Source: Tanytarsus gracilentus (Eukaryota; Arthropoda; Insecta; Diptera; Chironomidae). Taken from it: a stretch of DNA of 64,000 nt. The stretch covers positions 62,001 through 126,000 of the forward strand of contig JAXRKN010000023.1 of the NCBI GenBank assembly GCA_038502055.1, read 5' to 3'. The notes beneath the pieces were generated by a model that saw only the letters and a program-made list of their open reading frames with translations, ran no database searches and was not told where the DNA came from. This document shows positions 22,141 through 32,982 of this stretch, in pieces (positions within the stretch are counted from its first letter, which is position 1; every line of letters starts with the position of its first letter). The position numbers and the translations under genes were made by a program.

Positions 22141-23937
22141 TGCAATTAACTCACTTAAAGATATTAAAACTAAAATCAAATTTAATTAAAAAAACTGAAT
22201 TAATAAATTTAGTTGCATGGAGACGTTATTTATGGCTAGTTCGAATTTTTTTAATAGGGCAAATACAAAAACGTCACTTTTTAAAAATTTCCCTAAAATA
22301 CAGTGAATGTATTGTTTTTAAATAAATTTTTACTCTTTTCAACCAATTAAAAAACATAATAAATTTTAATTTAAAGTAATGAATTTAATCAAGCGTTTAC
22401 TAACAACCCATTAAAATATAAATATGTGAACGTCACTAACGATTTGTTTCCTTTAAAAACTTCCTCCCACTTTCTTGCATTCATATCCTCATCGCTTATT
22501 TCTGCACACGTTTTCCGCTGTCAATTATTTTGTCCAATTGATTTTCACATTTTCTCTGTTGATTACTCTTGTTCCACATCACTAAGCATGAATTGATATT
22601 GATATTGAATTGCAGTTGCCTTTTTAATGTTTATTTCTGCTGTTCCGAGTCATTCGAACGATTTATTTTTGTTCTGTCGAGTTTTAAATAAGAATATGAA
22701 ATTGAATTTTTGTCCGAAATATTTAACTCTAATGTTTTGAGTGATTTTTGAAAATTTGGAGGAAGTTGTGAATCGAGTTTGATTGAAGCATTTTTCAAGG
22801 GTTGAGAGCGTATTTAATTGAGAACTTTTAAAGTATTAAAATATAAGAGATATTTGAAATGACATTCTGAAAGAATCAAATATTATTTAGCCATATAAAG
22901 TTATCCATACATTCCATCCCGACTACACATTTGCGGCTGCACATTTTCGGCCACGTATTTTAAGTTTTACATAAACTTTTTAAATTGTTTTTTCATTGAT
23001 GCGAAAAATCGTAAATCACGAAGGTCACAATGATATGTCACTTGACAGAAGATGTAGACACGCCTTTAGCTATTCTTGTGTTACGCGCTAATATGTGTCA
23101 TCTGTGAGATAATGTAATCAATCATTCAATCCACACAATAAATGCTGATTACGAAACTAGTTAGCGGTGATACGGTTCTGATGGAACAAGACGAGAAATC
23201 AGAAATCGTTATCGATAAATATGCTGACGTGCTAAAAGCTCGAAGAGGGAAAACTCTTCTCACACTTCCCACCTCCTATTCACTCGTGTTGTCTTTCTCA
23301 CTAACATGCAGGGCATAGGGATGTCATTTTTTTGGATTCCTCGCTATTTGTACAAATGAAAATAAAATAATTTTTTTTGTATGAAAACTCAAATTTTTAA
23401 GGTATCCCAAATAATGCCAAAGAACCCAAATACTAAATAAAAAATATTTGTTTGGTGACATCGCTAGCCCAAGGCGAGGAAAATTGATTGAGTAAGCAGA
23501 ACACATATCGAGTCTCAAGTAGTTTGAGCACAAAGCGAACAGAAGAACAAGTAAGTTGTAAGCAGATAATAAAAGCATAAGAGAAGAAAGCATTCAAAGA
23601 ATAATAAAAAAAGCTCTTTTCCCAATGTGAAAGAGAGTGCAAAGGCAGAAGCTATAAAACTTTGATCGTTTGAGAATTGAGAGAACATGAGAGCTTGGAG
23701 GATGTTTTATCCCTGCGGGTGGAAAGGACAACGATTGTACAGATTCTATTGTGATGGAGAAATCACAGAATATAATATTGCACAAGCACTTTTTCCTCTC
23801 TTTTAATATCCATTAAAGCTTTTATATTCCGATGATGAACAATAACTTTTTAGTGTAATTGTTAAATTGAATAGGAAACATAAATTCAGATTTATTACTG
23901 AAAGAGATAAAATGACAGTTGACAGTTTATTTGGTAT

Positions 23938-24002
23938 TGGTATTTTACAAAGTGATAGCTCTCAGGTATCTTTCGACCCTGGTAAGACACAAATCAGCGC
24001 AG
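23938..24002 (+). repeat. Repeat D, copy 1
   Basis: About 65 bp (TGATAGCTCTCAGGTATCTT, TCGACCCTGGTAAGAC, CAGCGCAG) recur at 25723-25788 with four or five differences. Similarity stops abruptly after CAGCGCAG. The short frame running through it is not supported as a gene. Confidence 0.8.
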
Positions 24003-24286
24003 CTTCCGTCCTTACCGTAGTTCTCGCGTCGGATAATTTAATTTTCCTAATTATTGTCGCTAAAGCAACAACCTCGACTAATTATCCAAAAAAAATTAGA
24101 AATAATTAAAAAAAATGATAGTGAATTTGTTGGATGTAAGCAGGAAGCGGTACCAACCGGGAAAACAAAAGGCTGCTTTTAGAGTCCCGCTGTTCCCCAA
24201 AATATCCTAGTTCCTAGTTTTTTAAACTTTGGAGACGATTAGCGAGTTGTTCAAGTGACTTAGAAAACAATAAAATATATGAAAAA

Positions 24287-24412
24287 CTCCCTTTGTTGTT
24301 TCTCTTTTAAAAACTTTTTATTTAAAAATTATAGCGTTATTATATTAAGGCAAACCAAGCAAAATAAAAGAGCACTGATCAAACGCTAAATTTCAGGGAA
24401 AAATCCTAATAC
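24287..24412 (+). repeat. Dispersed repeat C, copy 3
   Basis: It shares TTAAGGCAAACCAAGCAAAA, GAGCACTGATCAAACGCTAA and the preceding TTTCTCTTTTAAAAAC stretch with the copies at 7615 and 17787. It is the most diverged of the three. Confidence 0.75.
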
Positions 24413-25722
24413 TTTCGCTACATGGCAAGAAATTCGTCACTGCGTTTGCCAATAGGAGAAAAAAGTTATTTTGCCGCGGAATGAATCTTTAGAGACCTTT
24501 TTCTTCTTCACACACTCAATTGTGCCCCAATTTTCATTTTTCTATTCTGGCTTCCCCAAACGATAATTTTACGGATCGACATGAAATGAAAATTTATTGT
24601 GTTGTTTTTAAGAATTTTTTTGGCACTGTTTTAAAGGCGAAAGATGAAAGTAGTTTGTTCAGGAACGCTTAGAGTGGGTTTTAATGCCTGAAATTTTTAA
24701 AATTGATAGATGAGCAAGAAAACAAGTCTGTTTGGTTTGTGGAGTAATGATTAAAAAACAAGTCTTTAAATCAGATGCCATTGAAAATATTCGTAGAGAG
24801 TTTTCAGCACTTTTGACTCAATTATCTAAAAATTTTGTTTCGTGAAATTTATGATAGTTTCTCTCACTCTCGGATGTGTACCCACGCTGTACTTTATTTT
24901 CATAATTTATAGATCGTTTGGAATAAAAAAAACTTTTTTCGGCAACAAAAAAGAAATGAAGACATCAAGTTTAAATTTTTATCGCATATATAGCTTTACT
25001 GTTCACGGTTTTATTATTTTTTTTCTCCGAACAAAGCGGAAACAACGTAATAATAATTGTGAGTTTTTGATATATATTTAATGAAGGACAAAAAATTAAG
25101 AAATGAAAAAATTTGACCCAGTTTCATAAGAGTTGAAAATTTTGCGTTGAATTTATTTCTTAAGAAATACTTTTTCATTAAATGAATTTTTTATATTTTA
25201 TTTGCTTTAACAAAAAGTTTAAATTTTTTTATGATTTTCTTCTCCTGTCCTGTCAATTGTATGTCCGCGGTGTCTTCGGTCCTGTTTATTGCATTAGGAA
25301 AAACTTCCGAAACATTTTTTTCGTTGAGATAAAATAACTTTAAAAGTGGGTATGTATGCACAAGCTCGTGCAAAATTTAAAAAAAAAATAGAGTAAAATA
25401 TTAAAGTACAAAAGGGTTCAAAATTAAACTCGCACGAAGAAGACTCGCGCGTACTGAAAATGCGGCATCCCGGTTGCTTTTTCACACCACCGCTTTTGTT
25501 GCTGCTTTAATTTTCTCACGAAAATTAATTGTTGTTTATTTTGAAAAGCTTAACGTTGCTGTCTTCTTTTTATTATCAGTCGCAAATTTCGTATTTTTAT
25601 TTTTTAATTTTTTTTCAACAGCCTTTTGTTGTTTTTAAATTCCTGCTGCTTAAGCAGAAAGACGTTTTTAAAACTTACGATGAAAAATAAAATTAAAATT
25701 TTTTTCTCTTCAGTGTCGATTT

Positions 25723-25788
25723 TGGTATTTTACAAAATGATAGCTCTCAGGTATCTTTCGACCCTGGTCAGACGCAAACCAGCGCAGT
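25723..25788 (+). repeat. Repeat D, copy 2
   Basis: The direct repeat of 23938-24002, 1.79 kb downstream in the same orientation: TGATAGCTCTCAGGTATCTT, then TCGACCCTGGTCAGACGC, ending at CAGCGCAG. Confidence 0.8.
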
Positions 25789-26042
25789 CCATGCAGCCAC
25801 AGGGGTTAGCCACAAGGGAATAAAATATATTAAAATTTTTTTAAATATATTTGTATATTCGATTACAATGTAATTGCCCATTTTTGTGCAGTGCAATGAA
25901 AGAAATAAAGAGAAAAGTTTTGCACAAAATTTTCATACACAACAATAATGAAGAAAGTTTAAATTTAAAATAAATCGTATTTTCCATTATGCCAGAAAAT
26001 AAACAAACAACAAAGTTTTATTCTTTGTTCAGCATTAAAAAA

Positions 26043-26328
26043 ATGTTTCAAAACCCACACGTGGGTTTTGCCGCGTAACCCAACATATCAAGTATCAATT
26101 TCCTAATAGGCAAATTGCAAGCAAATCATGAAATTGTTTAAACATCAATGCCAATTAATTCCTAGTCCAATCACGAGTTCAACGATATTATTACCTGATC
26201 ATAAAGATCCTCAGAGCTACCATTTAACAAAAACCGAAGTCTCTAGCTGGTCCAGGGCCGAGTTCTCGAAGGTACGGACGGACGAAAAGATGAGCATATA
26301 AGTGTTGCACTACATTGTGGGTTACACT
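26043..26328 (+). mobile_element. Repeat family A, short copy with both ends (A6)
   Basis: It begins ATGTTTCAAAACCCACACGT (perfect 9-bp hairpin arms around two bases, with GTGGGTTTT as the second arm) and ends AAGTGTTGCACTACATTG followed by TGGGTTACAC and TAAAAA. About 100 bp of the core is missing compared with 45392-45779. It ends roughly 280 bp before the LINE reading frame opens. Confidence 0.8.
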
Positions 26329-26604
26329 AAAAAGCAAACGCGTTTTTTAGATGAGGACAAAACTTTTCCATTGTGATATTCTGTCGAAATTGTTTTATTA
26401 TATTTTTCTCCTTGAAATTATAATACTTTCTAGGACTGATAATATAAAGAGAGACATAAAATTATTAAGTTCACATGAACAGGAATAAAAAGATGAAACA
26501 TTCTTATTGGAAATTGACCTAAGTAATTTATGATATTTTGAGATGACTTCATTGACAACTTGTATGGTTAGCACAATATACAGGTTCTGATTGACGATAT
26601 GTAA

Positions 26605-29094
26605 TCAATCTTATACAGAGGACATCAGAGTATTAATAGCGATTTCATAACGCTGTTTAATGAAATGAACGAAAAGTTATCGTGTGAAAACGGAATGATA
26701 CACATCATAGGCGATTTCAACTACGATTACAATTCTGATAATATTGTGAAACTATTAAAATCAACAGCTCGATCATACAATATGAAACAAATAATAAGTG
26801 AGGCCACACGGGTCACAAATGAATCTGCAAAAATTATCGACTGGTATTTCACGAATAGAAAAAATCTAAATTGGATTGTCAGCGATAGCTCACAAATTTC
26901 TGACCATAAATTAATACTCATAAATATAAATTTTAACTCAAGCGTAAAAAAGAAAATTACAATAAAGGATTTCTCGAATTATTCTAGAGAAAACTTAATT
27001 AATGCACTAAACACAATCAATTGGTGTGAGTATGAACAATGTGAAAATGTTAATGACAAGAGTGAATTTATATTTAATCATTTAAATGAAATTCTCAGTG
27101 AATTGATTGGGTCTAAACAAATAATCACCGATAGTTCTGTTAGATGGTACAATAGTGAATTGGAAAAACTTAAAAAATTCCGAGACGAAAAACACTCAAT
27201 TTGGGTCACAAATAAAAATGCATTGTTATGGAATGATTATAAAATAGCAAGAAACAATTATAAAAATGCGTTGCAAAATGCTGAGAAAAATTATTTGATG
27301 AATGAAATAAATAAAAATCGTCATAATCCACAAAAATTATGGAAAATTCTAAAAACATGCTACAGTGAAAAAGATTTCGAACCAATTGAAGCAATTCAAT
27401 TTGAGTGTGGCGAAATAGAAACAGACAAGCGTAAAATTTGCGAAAAGTTAAATAAATTTTTTGTCACAAGCATTGTAAGCATAGCTAATAACGTCCCAAA
27501 AGTACAAAGTACTTATATGAACGTTTCAAATGTTAGTTCGGAATTTAATTTTAAAGAAATAAACGAAAATGAATTAAGATTATTAGTAGCGCAATCAAAA
27601 GATAAAAAATCATTGGGAAACATAAGCGGCAGAATCTTAGTCGATGCGGTATGCCATGTCAAATTCAAAAAGGCGTTTCTGGACATGATAAATTATTCAC
27701 TCAGAAATGGTGAATTTCCAGATTCATTTAAATCATCAATAATAATGCCATTAAGAAAAGTGAAAAATACAATTCAGTGTGATCAAATTAGACCAATAAA
27801 TCGTTTGAGAATTGAAGAAAGCATTCTTGAACGTGTAGTAAAATTGCAAATAGTTGAGTATTTAGAAAAAAATGATTTGTTTATGCCCGAGCAATCAGGC
27901 TTTAGACAAAAACATTCTTGTGAAACAGTGTTAAATCGAGTCATCTACGATTGGAAAAAAGCTGTTGATGATAAAAAAGTAGTAATTGCTATTTTTCTAG
28001 ATTTGAAACGAGCTTTCGAAACAATTGATCGAAAGCTACTTTTGAAGAAGCTGAAAATTTACGGCTTCCATAAAAATGTCGTGATGTGGTTTGATTCTTA
28101 CTTGTCAAACAGAAAACAGAGCACTAAAATTGACTCATTTACATCAAGTGAAATTGAAAATAATATAGGCATTCCGCAAGGGAGCGTCCTAAGCTGTATT
28201 TTATTCATTATATTCATAAATGATATAAAATCGGTGATAAAATACTGTGAAGTAAATTTTTTTGCCGATGATGGCTTAATACAAATTTCGCATGATAAAG
28301 TAAATGATGGAATTGAAAGGATAAATAGTGATTTGAAAGACATTTTCGATTATTTATGTTACTCAGGGCTATCTCTCAATATTTCAAAAACAAAATATAT
28401 GATTATCTCCAATAAAAATATATCACACGATATAGAAGTCAAAATCAATTCACATGCCATAGAGCGAGTAACTGAATTCAAATATTTGGGAGTAGTTCTA
28501 GACGACCGATTGTCATTTAATCCTTTCACTGATGAAATTTGTAGAAAATTAAATATTAAATACGCTATATTTAAAAGATGCGAGAAAAAATTAACGTTTC
28601 ACAGTAAATTGATGTTTTACTCTTCTTTAGTACAGTCGCATATAGACACATCGGGTTCGACTCTCTTTAGTTTAAATCAATCTCAGTTGTCGCGTATTCA
28701 GTTGATTCAAAATCGGTTCATGAGAACGATTTTGCGGGCTGAGGGCAGGAGAAGTATTATTTCAATGTTGGATGAACTTAATTGGATGTCAGTTAAACAA
28801 CGTGTAAAATGGAATTGTCTAAAATTTATTCACAAAGTTCAGCAAGGATATGCCCCTGAATATCTGTTATCTTTAATTCGTCACGTTGGCAATAATCATC
28901 ATTATGAAACCCGTCAGAGAGAAAACTTTTATATAACTCATGCTAATCTAGTTTCTACAAATAAGTCAATTTTTCGCGATGGTTTAAACCTATATGATGA
29001 AGTAAAGTCCTCATACCGCAGAGAGAAAGAATTAAATATTGTTCAGTTAGGGTTTTATAATTATTTGAAACATTATGTAAAAGAAAAATTTTAA
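26605..29094 (+). mobile_element. Non-LTR retrotransposon (LINE, CR1/Jockey group), 5'-truncated, intact RT frame
   Basis: An uninterrupted frame runs from 26605 (first ATG 26665, 809 codons) to a stop at 29094. Its start retains only the C-terminal half of an AP-type endonuclease: GDFN at residues 16-19 and SDHK at 79-82. A reverse transcriptase follows, with QSGFRQKHS, FLDLKRAFETIDRKLL, GIPQGSVLS and the catalytic FADD at 533-536. A C-terminal region of the L2/CR1 type (ELNWMSVKQRVKWN, YAPEYLLSLI) completes it. Upstream of 26605 the frame is closed and I see no ORF1 or endonuclease N-terminus, so the copy is truncated or frame-shifted at its 5' side. No poly(A) tail is visible. The absence of stops suggests a young insertion. 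The truncated endonuclease makes it unlikely to move by itself. Confidence 0.93.
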
Positions 29095-30111
29095 CTTCAT
29101 ATCAAATTATTCAACATGTAATCTTAAATGCACCAGAAATACTTAAAAGTAAATAAATACACAATACAAAATCAATCAATTTTACATAATTTAGCACTGC
29201 ATTTTGAGGAATTAATGAATTTCTACTTGGCAACTCCAAAACTTCCCATTAAAATATGTTTTCATCCCTTCATGCACATTCTGCTGTGCATTTAAAAAAT
29301 TCCCTTGACGGATGAAAATTTCTATTTTTCATTTCAAGGACTCTCTCGAGGTGCAACATTTATTTACATGACGATGAGTTTTTATGGCCGCATCAATGTC
29401 CAACCCAATAAATTGATTATTCATTGTCGATGCTTACTTTTCATGAATTATTCATCGTCATCATTAAAAGATTGATTGAGTGGAGGAAAAAATTCAATGA
29501 CGTTGTCATGAGAGACACATCGCATGGCTCTTATTGATTATTTTTGTGATCAGCATGATAAAATGTTGTGATATTGTGTCCGTATTAAATTTTAATCAAA
29601 AGAAAGGGAAAATAAATTTTAAGGCTTTTAAAAAAATTCTCATCGAACCCAACACATGGTCATACATGATAACGTTTCGGTAATATGTTTTCACATGCTG
29701 CGGGAACACAAATTCTGCATTAAATTTTAGGCCATAAACCATATCATTTATCTTTAACCCGGTAAATGTGAATCTTTTTGCTTAATAACAGCATAAAAGG
29801 TATATGATCCAGTCACCACGCGAGACCCCCTAAAACAATAAACAACGTATAAAAGGAACAAAATTTGCATAAATCGTAATTTTTCCCACTGTCATATCCT
29901 CTCGACTCCTACAGCGAAATCTGCTCGCAGATGCTTTATTTGATTTTCGAAACATCAGCGGGAGAGTAAATTCAGAAATTTTTATTGCCTGATTTTGCGT
30001 TTTTTGATTTTATTGACAATGATAAATTTTCTTTGCTGTAGAAATGAACCTGTAGAAAGAAAAATATTTTTTTTTAATTTAAAAAAAAAAAAAAAAAATT
30101 TTTAAAAATTA

Positions 30112-30113
<2 letters not shown>

Positions 30114-30148
<35 letters not shown>
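30114..30148. repeat. Poly(A) homopolymer, ~35 bases
   Basis: An unbroken adenine run preceded by A- and T-runs from 30063 onward. It could be the tail of an old retroposed sequence or a low-complexity assembly region; nothing before it resembles a gene. Confidence 0.85.
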
Positions 30149-30150
<2 letters not shown>

Positions 30151-30384
30151 AAATTTTGTTTTAAGATAATTCCCTAATCACTCAGTCATTGCTTCATTTT
30201 AGAGAGTTGATGTTTGCATCGCACGCATCAAAACTTCAACTTATGATGTTCTCGTTTATAAATGCATTTATGTACACATAAGTATATTTTTTTGTTAAAT
30301 TAAAACAAGATGGGTCTGCAAACGGCGTTGCCATTTCCAATAGTTCCACTGTCTTAGATTAGTACTCCTACTCCTTCTTTGCAA

Positions 30385-30505
30385 GTGGCACTCTTAGTTA
30401 ATCATGATGGACATTCCTAAAAAATCATCAATGCCAATCGATTCCTGTTGCTGATGTTCAACGAGGTACATGAAGCCATAGTTCTGAAAAATGACCGTTA
30501 AATTT
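30385..30505 (+). repeat. Repeat family A, internal relic (A7)
   Basis: It shares ATCATGATGGACATTCCT, TCAATGCCAATCGATTCCTG and GAAGCCATAGTTCTGAAAAA with the other copies. Both hairpin ends are missing. Confidence 0.75.
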
Positions 30506-31526
30506 GTAGGACTTTTATTTCTTTTTAAAGCATGTACAGTAATAAAATAATAGAGCCAGCAAATTATGAAAATCAAGCGGTTAAAAAAATTTCAAATAAA
30601 TGTGTTTTCCGAAGCAGACATGTGGTGTTTTTTTTATAGTCATTTTTTGGTTTATGCAAAACTACGTTCAATTAATGTGTGGTATTTAAAGAATTTAATC
30701 GTTTTTCAAGTGCGTTAATGATTAAAATGCGTATACTCTTATGGAATTTCACGTAGCATGTAGTAATATTGACAAAAATAACAGCGGGGTTTTTTATTTT
30801 CTCAATTAAAAAAAGTTTTATTGCTTTGAGGCTGAACTGAAGAGAAATTTTATTGGGAGCATTAGTAATTAAGTTTTTGAGTATTTTTATAAAGTTGAAA
30901 TATATGAAAATTTATCTGCAAAATTTATGAAGTTAAACTCAAATATGTTAAATTATTTCATATTTTTCTGCTTTTAAATTTCGAAATGTCGTTACCCTGT
31001 GTCATTAATTTTTTTGGAGCCTAATTTTTTGCTGTTACAAAATATGTAAAGATAGCAACATTTTTATAAACATGGCTAGTTTTATTGGATTTAGTTTAAT
31101 TTTTTGTTGCTTCAAAAATTGCGCTTTTAAATACCACAGAATTATTTTTATTTTTACACGCATTGCGTGTGAATTAAAAATTAACGTCATCGCTGTTTAT
31201 TTACGTTTTTATCAACATAATTTTTCTGGATTTCAAGACCTTCTCATTTTTGCTTGTAATTATCCTGTCAGCTTCGAGCGATAAACTCATTGGCATGTTT
31301 TCTTTGTTTAGTCCTTCTTTATTCAAACCGCAAGTTGATGATTTCAATTAATTCATTAAGTGCTACAACTTAATAACCGTCATGTCGTGTTTTATATGTA
31401 AAAACGCCACAATAATAAAAATAGAGTTCTTGAGTTTATAATTTTTAATAAGAGCAAACCCACAGAAAATTTTCACTGTCAAATTTATATCAAATTTTTT
31501 GGGCAATTTCGTCGTTTTTTGTTATA

Positions 31527-32982
31527 GGGTGGACGCTTGTTATTCCGGAGTAAATTGAATCGCAAGATAATAAATCATGAAATTTCTCTTACTTGGCACT
31601 GCTGATCATGCAATATCAGTACCTCGTTAGATTCGCAAAAGACACAGCTTTATTTTGAGACTGACTTTAAATTTTTTACTGGTCTCCTTCATGCTTAAAA
31701 ATTAATTCAAAACCTTGCTGGTAATTCCGGAGTGAATGCTTATAATTCCGGAGTAAATTTTAAAAATTCGATATAAAATCAAATTTTGATAAAATCTTCA
31801 TGCTTTCTTGAGTGAGGTGATTAAGTATGAAGAGATTGATATTTTTTGGGATTTCAATGTCTGGCAAGTGCAAGCAGTGCTTCCAACAACCTCCAAAATC
31901 CCTTTTTTAATGACTTTTTTGCAATTTTTTACTTTCAATAGTAGATGTAATAAGAGCTAAATCACTTCAGAGGCCACTTAAGAATAGAACTCAATACTCA
32001 CCCCTAAAAAGCATCTCTGAATAATTTTATTTCTCTTCGTTCTGAGATCTTATTGTGAGTAAAATAATTTTAAATGATTTTGGCTACTGTAATGTTAGTT
32101 TAACCTGGTATTCGATCTTGGTTCCTTCGCTGGAAGTTAGTTCCTCCGCTGGAAACCAGTTCCGCCAGTGGAAGTTAGTTCCTCCGCTGGAAGTTAGTTC
32201 CTCCGCTGGAAACCAGTTCCGCCAGTGGAAGTTAGTTCCTCCGCTGGAAACCAGTTCCGCCAGTGGAAGTTAGTTCCTTCACTGGAAGTTAGTTCCTCCG
32301 CTGGAAGTTAGTTCCTCCGCTAGATATTACTTTCTCCGCTGGATGTTGGTTCCTCTACTAAAAGTTAGTTTTAGGACATGCTTTATGCTGGGTATTGGTT
32401 CCCTCGTTGGAGTTTTGGAAAAGCTTTTAAGTCTTTTATTTCCTTTTTTAAACTGAACTGCCACAAACGAGTCACGTCCACGATTATTTTCTGTTTATTT
32501 TTTCATTCATTTTGGATTTTATCCCGATAAAAAAAATTTTTACTGATGAAAATTTCATTGCCTACTAATGTGAAATTTACTCCGGAATTATAAGCAATTT
32601 CACTCCGGAATTATAAGCACGTCATAAATGTTAATTTTTAAACCACTTTGTGGACATATAAAATTTAAGTTGGTATAGGAATGTGTTGATGAAGACCTTC
32701 GTGACTCAAGAAAAATAGTGATGGAAAAATTGCAACTGATTTAATTGATGAAAATTGACATGATAAATGAAGAGGATTTTTGTATGGAGAAAATTAAAAC
32801 GTGCTTTTCATGGCCAAAGGAAGTCTTAAAGTCATTGCTTTATTTTACAAAATTGTCGCGCATGACAGTACCTTCAAACTTTAAGTCAAGTGTCAAGGTG
32901 TAAAATGCTTTGTTTGTAAAATATTGACGCATTTAATTTTACTCCGGAATTATAAGCACTCCGGAATAACAAGCGTCCACCC
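31527..32982. mobile_element. TA-flanked non-autonomous DNA transposon with 25-bp perfect TIRs
   Basis: The left end GGGTGGACGCTTGTTATTCC (then GGAGT) is repeated as an exact reverse complement at the right end, 25 bp in total. The element is bounded by TA on both sides (31525-31526, 32983-32984), as for Tc1/mariner/pogo-like elements. A word close to TTATAATTCCGGAGT recurs in mirror orientation near both ends: left at about 31541, 31731 and 31741; right at about 32579, 32611, 32941 and 32958. These may be transposase-binding sites. The 1,456-bp interior has no transposase and holds a minisatellite (32119-32368), so mobility would need a transposase supplied from elsewhere. Confidence 0.85.
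32119..32368. repeat. 19-bp minisatellite inside the TA-flanked element
   Basis: About thirteen units alternate between two types: GTTAGTTCCTCCGCTGGAA and ACCAGTTCCGCCAGTGGAA. The right-hand units are degenerate. The unbroken short frame through it (32055-32273) is a by-product of the repeat (19 x 3 = 57 bp period), not a gene. Confidence 0.9.

Larger units (their letters stand above)
20786..26600. other. Intergenic region with several repeats, no gene recognised
   Basis: AT-rich DNA holding a 356-bp TIR element (21184-21539), repeat B copy 2 (21985-22140), repeat D copies (23938-24002 and 25723-25788), repeat C copy 3 (24287-24412) and a family A copy (26043-26328). Short frames near 23324-23785 and 23867-24109 lack codon-level support. 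Nothing else was recognised. Confidence 0.6.

Noticed and set aside
23324..23785. Three overlapping minus-strand frames rich in Leu/Phe/Ser
   Set aside because: They overlap in different frames with hydrophobic AT-driven composition, and no splice arrangement gives a longer product.
23867..24109. 80-residue plus-strand frame
   Set aside because: Half of it is repeat D, which recurs out of context at 25723; not supported as a gene.
26605..29094. A host gene encoding reverse transcriptase
   Set aside because: Endonuclease GDFN/SDH motifs, the FADD box and the L2/CR1-type C-terminus mark it as a LINE; there are no introns or host-like features.
32055..32273. 72-residue repetitive open frame
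   Set aside because: It is a by-product of the 19-bp minisatellite (three units = 57 bp keeps frame) and has no splice or promoter support.
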